A stretch of DNA of 64,000 nt, taken from NCBI GenBank assembly GCA_017525805.1, contig JAFXSH010000174.1, positions 1 to 64,000 on the forward strand, written 5' to 3'. Made by a program: the position numbers and the translations under genes. Positions 31,997 through 39,551 of the stretch are shown in pieces. The notes below the pieces were generated by a model. It ran no database searches. It had not been told where the DNA came from and saw only the letters and a program-made list of their open reading frames with translations. Each line of letters begins with the position of its first letter. Position 1 is the stretch's first letter. The stretch comes from Clostridia bacterium. GTDB taxonomy: Bacteria > Bacillota_A > Clostridia > Christensenellales > Aristaeellaceae.

Positions 31997-32957
31997 TCAG
32001 GCATTAGCCCGGGCGGCGGAGGAATACGAACGGCGGCAGGCGGAAAACCAAAAGGAGGAAGACCGGCGGCGGCAGGAGATCGCCCAAAAGATTCCCGAGC
32101 TGGACCGGCTGCTGACGGAACGCCATCAGATGATCCTGCGTTCGGTGCGGGGCGCTTTTTCCGGCGGCGTACCAGCCGATCCGGAGAAGACCATGGCGGA
32201 TTTTAACCGGAAAATCGCTGCCCTGCTGTCGGAAAAGGGATATCCCCCGGATTATCTGGCCCCGGTATGCCTTTGCCCCCTGTGCGGCGATACGGGGTAC
32301 GTGTACGAAGGCTCGGTGCTGCGCCGCTGCGCGTGCTTTCAGGCGGTGTACCAAAAAGCGCTGGCCGGTTCGGAACAGGACGCGGGGGAGAGGGCTTCCT
32401 TCGCCCGCTTCGATGAAAACCGTTTCCCCGACGTGCCTCTGCCGGGCACCGACGTGACCCAGCGGGAGTATATGCGCGTGGTGCGGGCCCGGTGCGAAAA
32501 GTACGCCGCCGGGGTGCCGGACGGGCCGGTGAAAACCCTGCTGCTCCACGGCGGCAGCGGCTTGGGGAAAACCTTCCTGCTGCAATGCGTGGAGAGCGCT
32601 GCCCGGGAAAAGGGCGTGGATGCGCTGTATACCACGGCATATGATCTTTTGAATACGCTGCGGGGCGCTTTCTTTTCCCGCGCCGGGGACAGCGCTGAGG
32701 CATACTTCGACGTGCCCCTGCTTTTGATCGACGATTTGGGCATGGAGCCGCTGATGGAAAATATCACCGTTGAACAGATTTATCATCTGCTTAACGCCCG
32801 TTTGTCTCGGGGACTGCATACCGCCGTGAGCACCAACCTGAGCCGGGAGGAGCTGGGGAAGCGGTACACCGAAAGGGTATCCTCCCGCCTGCTGGATACC
32901 CGCGCCGGTATGGCGATCTTTTTCCAGGGCGAAGATATCCGCCTGACCCGGGAGTGA
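31989..32957 (+). CDS. DnaC/DnaI-like helicase-loader ATPase
   Basis: A 322-residue AAA+ protein. A coiled N-terminal part precedes a zinc-binding segment CLCPLCGDTGYVYEGSVLRRCACF (residues about 93-116), as in DnaI and phage-like loaders. Walker A is GGSGLGKT (about 190) and Walker B LLLIDDLG. The GTG start at 31989 overlaps the dnaD-like gene by eight bases. DnaD plus a DnaC/DnaI-like ATPase form the usual Gram-positive primosome pair that loads the replicative helicase. Confidence 0.92.
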   Translation: MDNQALARAAEEYERRQAENQKEEDRRRQEIAQKIPELDRLLTERHQMILRSVRGAFSGGVPADPEKTMADFNRKIAALLSEKGYPPDYLAPVCLCPLCGDTGYVYEGSVLRRCACFQAVYQKALAGSEQDAGERASFARFDENRFPDVPLPGTDVTQREYMRVVRARCEKYAAGVPDGPVKTLLLHGGSGLGKTFLLQCVESAAREKGVDALYTTAYDLLNTLRGAFFSRAGDSAEAYFDVPLLLIDDLGMEPLMENITVEQIYHLLNARLSRGLHTAVSTNLSREELGKRYTERVSSRLLDTRAGMAIFFQGEDIRLTRE

Positions 32958-33043
32958 AAAATCACAGTGGGGAAATGCTTTTTCAGTTACGCGCCACGGT
33001 CGTGCTTTTTTGAGCAATTCTCACACTTTCGCCGCTGTTTTTC

Positions 33044-33072
33044 TTGTCTAAGCAGAGATTTTATGCTATAAT
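33044..33072 (+). promoter_or_regulatory. Promoter of the surface locus
   Basis: TTGTCT (33044-33049) and TATAAT (33067-33072) are 17 bases apart, with an extended -10 TG. It lies about 100 bases before the first gene of the signal-peptidase-like/sortase-like cluster, and no other clear promoter was seen up to 39 kb. Confidence 0.8.
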
Positions 33073-33171
33073 ATAAAATGAAATATGGTATCTTATGTTA
33101 TTCGCGGTTGTCCCAGCTGATATAACCAGAAAATGTAAATCATTGAATGGGCGGAAAGCAGAGGAAGCGCT

Positions 33172-33753
33172 ATGGAGCTGTACCAGCCAACGGAAGAAGA
33201 ACTGCTGCGGGAAATGCGGCACGTGAAAAGAAAAAACAGGCGCAAGCGTCTGGCGTGGGGATTGCTGGTTTGGTTTACGCTGGCCGCCGCGTTTGGCTGG
33301 TATGTGTTCAACCGGTATTATACGCTGGCGGTGGTGCAGGGCGCGGGAATGAATGATACCCTGCTCAGCGGCAGCGTGATCCTTTGCCGCCGCACCCAGG
33401 GCGTCCGGCCCAAGGCGGGGGACGTGATCCTCTTCGAGCATGGCGACGGCTGGCAGCTCAAGCGTGTCGCCGCCGTAGCGGGCGACAGCGTGGCCTTGAG
33501 CCAGAAGGGCCGGTTATGGATCAATGGAAAAGTTCTGTCCGGCTTCAAAAGCGATTTTTCGGGATATGACGCGGAAATGGCGCTGCGGCCCGTCACCGTG
33601 CCGGAGGATTCATTTTTTGTGCTGGGGGACGAATATACGCTGTCTGTGGACAGCCGGAGCGGCGATTATGGCTTTGTAAAATCGGAAGATATCCTGGCCG
33701 TGGCGGAATATACGGTGTGGCCGCTGTACCGGGCGGGCCAAATGATCCGGTGA
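33172..33753 (+). CDS. Signal-peptidase-I-fold protein lacking the catalytic serine
   Basis: A 193-residue S26-family protein with one N-terminal membrane helix (residues about 27-45). In active enzymes the nucleophile is the Ser of G-x-S-M-x-P-T. Here the segment reads VVQGAGMNDTLL: the Ser position is Gly59 and the Pro position Asp62. The general-base Lys is kept (Lys97 in QLKRVAAVAGD), and so are the late GDxxxxSxDSR elements (LGDEYTLSVDSRSGDYG). It is therefore probably inactive or altered in chemistry. It begins the surface locus, 22 bases before the sortase-like gene. Confidence 0.85.
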   Translation: MELYQPTEEELLREMRHVKRKNRRKRLAWGLLVWFTLAAAFGWYVFNRYYTLAVVQGAGMNDTLLSGSVILCRRTQGVRPKAGDVILFEHGDGWQLKRVAAVAGDSVALSQKGRLWINGKVLSGFKSDFSGYDAEMALRPVTVPEDSFFVLGDEYTLSVDSRSGDYGFVKSEDILAVAEYTVWPLYRAGQMIR

Positions 33754-33775
33754 GAAAATTGGAAGGAACAGATCG

Positions 33776-34648
33776 ATGAAGAGCTTTTTTGGTCACCTGG
33801 CGTGCCTGCTGATCATCCTGGCCGTGCTGGCCTGGTTTCTGTTTCCCTATCTCAGCGATCAGTACGACCAGGCGCAGCGCGTATCGCTGATCGAAAGCTT
33901 TGAACAGCAAGTAAAAGCCATGGAACCCAGCCAGGCCGCCGCCGTTAAAGCCGCCTGGAAGCAGTACAATGAAAGCGTATCTTCCGGCGCGGGGCAGGCC
34001 CCGGGTATCGAAACGGTGAACGGGCTGATCGCCGTGCTGGAGATCCCCGATATCGGCGTGCGCCTGCCGGTTTATCCCGCGGGAAACAGCCAGGCCAGAG
34101 ATACCGGCGCGGTTCATGTGGCCGCCAGCTCGCTGCCCACGGGCGAAGCGGGGACGCGCACGGTGCTGGCCGGGAACAATGGGCGTTTGGCCCAGTTGGA
34201 CAACCCCTGGATCGATCCCTGGCTGGAGAAGTTCCAGGTGTTCAGCGCCCAGCTGCTGCATCGCCTGGATCAGGTGAAGCAGGGAAGCGTCATGTATCTT
34301 TACACGCTCTGCGGTGTGCAGGCCTATGAAGTGGTGGAGACCCAGAAAGCGCAGGCAGGCCAGATCCGCATGCCGGAGGGCCAAAACGCCTGGCTGGCCG
34401 TGATGACCAACTTAGGCGGCCAGCAGCGGCAGCTGGTTTACGGCAAACTGCTGAGCATTCCTGAAAACACCATCGTGCTGGAACACAGCGACGGCGCTTC
34501 CATCCCGTCGGATTCGGTGAACGTTCTGCTCATGGGTTTTCCGGTGTTCCTGGTGGGATTGGCAGTGATGCTGTTGGTGGAATTGATCAGACGGTGGCAT
34601 TACCGGCTGCCGGCTGACAGCAAAAAGCGTGAAAAGGCTGAAGGGTGA
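33776..34648 (+). CDS. Class C sortase-fold protein lacking catalytic His and Cys
   Basis: A 290-residue protein with membrane helices at both ends (about 8-25 and 250-270), the layout of class C pilin-polymerising sortases. GLIAVLEIPDIGVRLPVY and AASSLPTGEAGTRTVLAG match the family start. The catalytic His of SGHRG is Asn134 in AGNNG, and the TLVTC motif reads WLAVMTN (around 209-211), with no cysteine near it. The catalytic Arg (Arg218 in QRQLVYG) is kept. The only cysteines are elsewhere. This is a sortase-like pseudoenzyme unless a very different residue serves. It overlaps the next gene by four bases. Confidence 0.85.
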   Translation: MKSFFGHLACLLIILAVLAWFLFPYLSDQYDQAQRVSLIESFEQQVKAMEPSQAAAVKAAWKQYNESVSSGAGQAPGIETVNGLIAVLEIPDIGVRLPVYPAGNSQARDTGAVHVAASSLPTGEAGTRTVLAGNNGRLAQLDNPWIDPWLEKFQVFSAQLLHRLDQVKQGSVMYLYTLCGVQAYEVVETQKAQAGQIRMPEGQNAWLAVMTNLGGQQRQLVYGKLLSIPENTIVLEHSDGASIPSDSVNVLLMGFPVFLVGLAVMLLVELIRRWHYRLPADSKKREKAEG

Positions 34649-35868
34649 GGGGTATGAGGAAAAAGCTACTGAGACTCTTGGTTTGGCTGATCATCGTCCT
34701 GCAGACGGCGGGGCTTTGTTTTCCCGCGCAGGCGGAACGCCTCGGATCGCTGACCATGGAACTGCCCGCGGACAAAGCGGAAAAGTACAAGGACGCGACC
34801 ATTGAAATGAGCCTGTACAAAATCGCCGAACGCAACGTCAGTTCCACTGGCGTCGTGTCCTGGGGCATTGGCTCGAATTACGAAAGTCTGCGGGCTGAAA
34901 TCACGGAAATCATGGAGGATCTGTTGGAGGGTCAGGAGAAGAACCAGAAAATTCTGGACGCGATCGCCGTCATTACCAGAATCATTAGCAAAAAGCAGCT
35001 CAATCCCATCAAGAAAGCCACTATGACGAATGGAAAAATAACGTTCGACGGGCTTCAAGAGGGTGTTTACTATATGGAAATGAGCCAAGGACCGGAAAGC
35101 CTTACCATACAGTCTCCGCTCGTTCCCATTCCGCTGCAATACACCTATAACGGGCAGATGGTGGTCCTTTACAACGTGCCTGTGAAGCCCAAAATTGATG
35201 ACGATTCCGCCCCCTCTCCCACCCCTATAACGCCGACGGATGAACCCGACACAACGCCGACGCCTACGCCCACGGTGACGCCCACGGTAACGCCTACGCC
35301 GACGCCGACACCCACGCCGACACCCACGCCGACGCCTACGCCGACACCGACACCCACGGCGACTCCCTCGCCGACTCCCAGTCCGGTGCTCACGCCTCCG
35401 CCGCCCACAGTCATGCCGACGCCAGAGCCCACGGCAACGCCGGAACACACGCCGACGCCTGTGCCTACGCCGACGCCGGAAAACAGACCGACGCCCGTCG
35501 CGCCCCAGACGCCGGTCCCCACAACAACCCCCAACCCCACAGTTACACCGGCGGAAACGCCGCCCGTGCCGACGCCCACGCCCACAGTGGCGCCCACCTT
35601 TGTTCCCGCGATTACGGCGACGCCGTCGCCCAGGCCGACGCGCACGCCTTTGCCGGACAGGAACGTGACGCCGAGCCCCGTTCCCACTTCGACGCCCTAT
35701 ATCGATATTGAGAAGAGGACTCCCAACCCCACCGCCACGCCTGAACCCGGCACCACGCCGCAGCCTACGCCGCCGATGCGCGGCGATCCTACCATCACGA
35801 TTGATGATTACGATACGCCTTTGGGACTGGGCGCGATCATCAATCATGTGGGCGACTGTTTCGACTGA
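34645..35868 (+). CDS. Pilin-like secreted protein with a long Pro-Thr stalk and no LPXTG anchor
   Basis: A 407-residue protein. After a signal peptide (KLLRLLVWLIIVLQTAGLCFPAQA), residues 31-185 look like the N-terminal domain of Gram-positive pilins: GSLTMEL, then NGKITFDGLQEGVYYMEM and SLTIQSPLVPIPLQY, as in shaft pilins. A stalk of about 190 residues of Thr-Pro repeats follows. The end is DDYDTPLGLG followed by a short hydrophobic run and GDCFD. There is no LPXTG, membrane helix or basic tail. The start may be GTG 34645, overlapping the sortase-like stop, or ATG 34654. Its place after two processing-enzyme homologues suggests it is their partner. Confidence 0.75.
   Translation: MRGMRKKLLRLLVWLIIVLQTAGLCFPAQAERLGSLTMELPADKAEKYKDATIEMSLYKIAERNVSSTGVVSWGIGSNYESLRAEITEIMEDLLEGQEKNQKILDAIAVITRIISKKQLNPIKKATMTNGKITFDGLQEGVYYMEMSQGPESLTIQSPLVPIPLQYTYNGQMVVLYNVPVKPKIDDDSAPSPTPITPTDEPDTTPTPTPTVTPTVTPTPTPTPTPTPTPTPTPTPTPTATPSPTPSPVLTPPPPTVMPTPEPTATPEHTPTPVPTPTPENRPTPVAPQTPVPTTTPNPTVTPAETPPVPTPTPTVAPTFVPAITATPSPRPTRTPLPDRNVTPSPVPTSTPYIDIEKRTPNPTATPEPGTTPQPTPPMRGDPTITIDDYDTPLGLGAIINHVGDCFD
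35206..35790 (+). repeat. Thr-Pro-coding low-complexity repeat within the pilin-like gene
   Basis: The sequence is built from ACG-CC(G/C) and ACA-CCC-type units coding for Thr-Pro dipeptides, densest at 35250-35360. Such tracts expand and contract by slippage. On the minus strand it gives Gly-Val-rich open frames that are not genes. Confidence 0.9.
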
Positions 35869-35897
35869 TTTCTGCTGAAAGGATTGGGTGACAGCCC

Positions 35898-38024
35898 ATG
35901 AAAAGGATGAATCAAGGCATGAAAAAAGCGCTGTGCCTTTTACTGGCTCTGTCGCTTCTTCTTACAGCCCTTCCCATTTCCGTTCTGGCCGAGGATGACT
36001 GGGACGATTGGGAGGACTGGGAAATCTGGGACGGCGGCAGCGATTTAGGCTGGAGTGACCCGGATGCCGAGGAAGAGGAAGAAGCGGAAGAAGAGATTGA
36101 GTTTCCCGATGAATTGCTGGTGGGCCATCCCACCGTCATGAAGGGCGATTTCTTTACGGAGATGTTTGGCAATGATACGGCGGATATCGACGTGCGCGCC
36201 CTGATTCACGGCTATAATCTGGTCAATTGGGATCAGGAGCAGGGCACTTATGTGATCGATACCTCCGTGGTGGCCCGGGTGATCGTTGCTGAGGACGCCG
36301 AGGGGAACCGCACCTATTTCATGGCCCTCCACGAAGACCTTTTCTACTCTGACGGCACCCCCATCACGGCGTGGGATTACGCTTTCTCGCTGCTGCTGAT
36401 GATGAGCCCGGAAATAGAAGAAATCGGCGGCAAGATCTACCGTGCCGAGCACATCTTAGGCTACGACGATTACATCACCAAAAAAACCTTTGCTTTGGGC
36501 GGCGTGGAGGTGCTGAACGATTATCAACTGGCCATTACGCTGGACCATGAATTCCTGCCGTACTTCTTTGAAATCGGCCTGCTGCTGTGCTGCCCGTATC
36601 CCATCCAGGTGATTGCGCCGGGCTGCAAAGTGTACGACGACGGGTACGGCGTGTACATCGGCAACGAGGACCCTGAAATCAAGGAACCGATTTTCACCGC
36701 CGAGCTGCTGCGCGAAACGATCCTGGACCCGGAAACGGGCTACAACACCCATCCTTCCGTGGTGTCCGGCCCCTATGTGATGACTTCCTATGACGGGGTG
36801 ACCGCCCATTTTGAGAAAAATCCCTATTTCAAAGGCACCATGGACGGCGTAATCCCCACCATCGAGCGGATCAGCTTTACCCTGGCGGATAACGATACCC
36901 TGATCCAGCAGTTGGCGGACGGCGAGCTGCACCTGGTCAATAAGGTGGTGTACGGCCCCACCATTCAGGACGGTATGCAGAACGGCCCCAGCAAGGGCAT
37001 CCGTTTCTCGCCCTATCCGCGCATCGGTCTTTCCTTCCTCACCTTCACTTTCGACTGGCCCACGGTACATGAAATGGAGGTGCGGCAGGCCATCGCCTGG
37101 TGTATGGACCGGGACGCCCTCACCAAAGCCTACTGCACGGATTACGGCCTGCGGGTGGACGGCTACTTCGGCATTGAGCAATGGGAATACCTGCTGGTGA
37201 ACGGCCAGCTGGATTATCCCGTGGATACCGATCCCGAGCATCCCATGACCGACGCGGAAATCGATAAGGCCATTGAGGAATGGGAAAAGCTGAACCTGGA
37301 TAACCTGACCGTTTATACGGTGAACACCGACATGGCCAATGAACTGCTGGACAAGGCGGGATGGACGCTGAACCGCCAGGGCGAAGCCTACCGCCCCGGC
37401 GTGGACGACGCGCGCTGCAAGATGATCGACGGCGAGCTGATCCCCCTGGACCTGTCCATGATGTATCCGGCGGGCAACCACATCGCCGAATACCTGCAGG
37501 AGTACATGATCGATAACCTGAACCAATGCGGCATCCTGCTCACCCTGGTGCCCACGGAGATGGAAGAATTGCTGCTTACCTACTACCGGGAAAAGCCGCG
37601 CACCACGGATATGATCTATCTGGCCACCAACTTCCACGTGGTGGTGGATCCGGCCATCACATACAGCTGCGATACCACCCCCAATCATCTGATCTGGAAC
37701 AATACCTACAGCGACGATGAAGAACTGTACCAGCGCGCCGTGGATATGCGCAAAACCCCTCCCGGAGCCATCTTTGAGTATGTGACCAAGTGGATCGCTT
37801 TCCAGGAGCGGTACAATGAGGTGCTGCCCTGCATCCCCATTTATTCCAATATCTATTTCGACTTCTACACGGAGCAGCTCCAGAACTACTATATCACCGC
37901 CCATGTAACCTGGTCCCAGGCCATTTTGGAAGCTTACTTCGGCCTGATGGAGGAAGAAGACTGGAACGACTGGGACGAGGAAGAAGAAGAATGGGACGAT
38001 GAGGACGCGTTTTTTGAGGATTAA
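35898..38024 (+). CDS. Family-5 solute-binding protein with acidic Asp-Trp tails
   Basis: A 708-residue exported protein. The signal peptide ends near residue 31 (LLLTALPISVLA); the start may be 35898 or the ATG seven codons later. There is no lipobox cysteine. The body is an OppA-like (SBP_bac_5) domain: ALHEDLFYSDGTPITAWDYAFSL, VSGPYVMTSYDG, VRQAIAWCMDRDALTKAY. Both ends carry unusual tails: DDWDDWEDWEIW (about 33-44) followed by a poly-Glu run, and EEEDWNDWDEEEEEW at the C-terminus. No permease is nearby. Its position in the surface locus suggests a non-transport role. Confidence 0.85.
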   Translation: MKRMNQGMKKALCLLLALSLLLTALPISVLAEDDWDDWEDWEIWDGGSDLGWSDPDAEEEEEAEEEIEFPDELLVGHPTVMKGDFFTEMFGNDTADIDVRALIHGYNLVNWDQEQGTYVIDTSVVARVIVAEDAEGNRTYFMALHEDLFYSDGTPITAWDYAFSLLLMMSPEIEEIGGKIYRAEHILGYDDYITKKTFALGGVEVLNDYQLAITLDHEFLPYFFEIGLLLCCPYPIQVIAPGCKVYDDGYGVYIGNEDPEIKEPIFTAELLRETILDPETGYNTHPSVVSGPYVMTSYDGVTAHFEKNPYFKGTMDGVIPTIERISFTLADNDTLIQQLADGELHLVNKVVYGPTIQDGMQNGPSKGIRFSPYPRIGLSFLTFTFDWPTVHEMEVRQAIAWCMDRDALTKAYCTDYGLRVDGYFGIEQWEYLLVNGQLDYPVDTDPEHPMTDAEIDKAIEEWEKLNLDNLTVYTVNTDMANELLDKAGWTLNRQGEAYRPGVDDARCKMIDGELIPLDLSMMYPAGNHIAEYLQEYMIDNLNQCGILLTLVPTEMEELLLTYYREKPRTTDMIYLATNFHVVVDPAITYSCDTTPNHLIWNNTYSDDEELYQRAVDMRKTPPGAIFEYVTKWIAFQERYNEVLPCIPIYSNIYFDFYTEQLQNYYITAHVTWSQAILEAYFGLMEEEDWNDWDEEEEEWDDEDAFFED

Positions 38025-38063
38025 AGGGCGTCTCCCTGATCGCGACGACGGAGGATGGGAACA

Positions 38064-38513
38064 GTGGCAAAAACGAAGCTGAAGCGCATGGACCGCTTCG
38101 AGTTGCTGGAATTGCTTTACAATATGCGCAAGGCCAATGTAGACCTGACGGAGCGGCTTGAAGCGGCGGAACAGAAGATCCAGGCCCTGGAAAAGGAAGC
38201 AGACGCGCGGGCGGAAGCCGTGCGGGCTGAGTATGTGCAGCGCATCGACGAACTTCGCATGCAGGGCGCGGCCTCGGAACTGCAGAAGCGCATGAAAGAA
38301 ATCGAAGAACAGCTGACCGCGTTCCAGCGGATCACCGGCATGGAAACAGCCTCCGGAAATCAGGATACGGGCCGCAAAGAAGAAGACATGGCCGGCGTTT
38401 CCGCGCCGCCGGAACCCGATGCCCAGCCCACGGCGGAAAATACGGCTTCTCCCCAGGAAAGCGGCGCGGCATCCGGCACGCCAGATCGTGAAGCTGGGGA
38501 AAGTAGGGAGTAA
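38064..38513 (+). CDS. Coiled-coil protein with a disordered tail
   Basis: A 149-residue cytoplasmic-looking protein. Residues 5-90 are strongly helical and charged (FELLELLYNMRKANVDLTERLEAAEQKIQALEKEA) and probably form a coiled coil. The last 50 residues are Ser/Pro/Ala-rich and likely disordered. The GTG at 38064 is chosen because GGAGG ends nine bases before it, whereas the ATG at 38055 abuts that site. I do not recognise a family. It lies between the solute-binding protein and the intact signal peptidase, three bases before the latter. Confidence 0.65.
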   Translation: MAKTKLKRMDRFELLELLYNMRKANVDLTERLEAAEQKIQALEKEADARAEAVRAEYVQRIDELRMQGAASELQKRMKEIEEQLTAFQRITGMETASGNQDTGRKEEDMAGVSAPPEPDAQPTAENTASPQESGAASGTPDREAGESRE

Positions 38514-38516
38514 GCC

Positions 38517-39107
38517 ATGGCGAAACGGACGAAACAGACGCCCTTTCCGGATCTGGACGCCATCCAGAATGAGATGCGGCGGTCCAAAAGCCAGAGCAAG
38601 TATCATCAGGCGCTGAAAAGCACTGTGGGCACCATCGTGGTGGTGGCGGCCATCGCGGTGCTGGTGTCCTCCATTTTCCTGCCTGTGCTGCGCGTGACCG
38701 GTTCCTCCATGCAGCCCAACTTCGCGCCCGGCAATGTACTGGTAGCCGTGAAAACCAAGGATTATGTGCCCGGCGACGTATGTTCCTTTTACTACAACAA
38801 CAAACTGATCATCAAGCGCGTGATCGCGACCGGCGGCGACATTCTGGAAATCGACGAGGATGGCCGGGTGTCCGTCAACGGACTGATGATGGATGAATCC
38901 TACGTTTCAAGCTATGACCTGGGCCTGTGCGATATCGAGTTTCCTTATCAGGTGCCCACGGAGCAGCTGTTTGTCATGGGCGATAATCGAGCCTCTTCGG
39001 TGGACAGCCGCGTGCAGGCGTTCGGCTGCATCAGTAAAGAAGAATTGATGGGGAAGATCGTGCTGCGCGTGTGGCCCATTCAAAACTTCACCTACTATGG
39101 CATATAA
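38517..39107 (+). CDS. lepB: Signal peptidase I
   Basis: A 196-residue type I signal peptidase with one N-terminal membrane helix (about 38-58). The nucleophile Ser64 lies in TGSSMQPNF and the base Lys100 in LIIKRVIATGGD. The late GDNRASSVDSR motif is complete. This enzyme has the full catalytic set, in contrast to the homologue at 33172 in the same locus. It probably releases or processes the secreted proteins of the locus. A bidirectional terminator hairpin follows the stop. Confidence 0.93.
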   Translation: MAKRTKQTPFPDLDAIQNEMRRSKSQSKYHQALKSTVGTIVVVAAIAVLVSSIFLPVLRVTGSSMQPNFAPGNVLVAVKTKDYVPGDVCSFYYNNKLIIKRVIATGGDILEIDEDGRVSVNGLMMDESYVSSYDLGLCDIEFPYQVPTEQLFVMGDNRASSVDSRVQAFGCISKEELMGKIVLRVWPIQNFTYYGI

Positions 39108-39109
39108 AA

Positions 39110-39143
39110 ATTGGGGAAGCCTAATCCAACAGGCTTCCCCAAT
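39110..39143. terminator. Bidirectional terminator between lepB and the DUF523 gene
   Basis: ATTGGGGAAGCC pairs perfectly with GGCTTCCCCAAT and is followed on the plus strand by CGTTTTCTT. It overlaps the 3' end of the oppositely oriented DUF523 gene. Confidence 0.85.
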
Positions 39144-39546
39144 CGTTTTCTTCGGACAGAACGGTGATTTGATATCGCGAAAGCATTTGCGCGGCAATTC
39201 CCTGGCCGGGAATGAGCGTGCCGGAAAAGGTGCCGTCGTAGACCTGTTCCGCGCCGCAGGAAGGACTTCGGGCTTTGAGCAGGGCGCAATCGCAGTGCAG
39301 CAGATCATAGAGGCGCAGCGCTTCGGCGGCGCCTTTTTCATATTGCGCTGTCACATCCTGGCCTAAGCAGTTGATCACCCGGCCCTCCTGGATTTCGGCT
39401 GGCGGCCGGGGTGTGGGCAGACCGCCTAACTGTTCCGGGCACACAGGAATCAGCTCGTGCTTTTCCGCAAGGGCCAGCACGCGGTCATTGCTTTTACTTT
39501 TTCCGTCGTACCGGCAGCAAAGGCCCAGCAGGCAGGCGCTCACCAT
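39121..39546 (-). CDS. DUF523 protein
   Basis: A 141-residue protein starting MVSACLLGLCCRYDGKSK, the DUF523 hallmark. Later motifs are PVCPEQLGGLPTPRPPAEI and LKARSPSCGAEQVYDGTFSG. The conserved cysteines (CLLGLCC, CPEQ, SPSCG) suggest metal or cluster binding; the family's biochemical role is not established. The start at 39546 has GTGAGG upstream and follows the deoD stop by five bases, so the two are cotranscribed. Confidence 0.88.
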   Translation of the reverse strand: MVSACLLGLCCRYDGKSKSNDRVLALAEKHELIPVCPEQLGGLPTPRPPAEIQEGRVINCLGQDVTAQYEKGAAEALRLYDLLHCDCALLKARSPSCGAEQVYDGTFSGTLIPGQGIAAQMLSRYQITVLSEENDWGSLLD

Positions 39547-39551
39547 GATCC

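Noticed and set aside
35206..35790. Possible CRISPR-like or tandem array
   Set aside because: The units are short in-frame Thr-Pro codons without constant spacers, so it is a protein low-complexity tract.
35169..35847. Long minus-strand open frames with Gly/Val- and Arg-rich translations
   Set aside because: They are antisense to the Thr-Pro repeat of the pilin-like gene. The composition is explained by the repeat, and they have no ribosome binding site.
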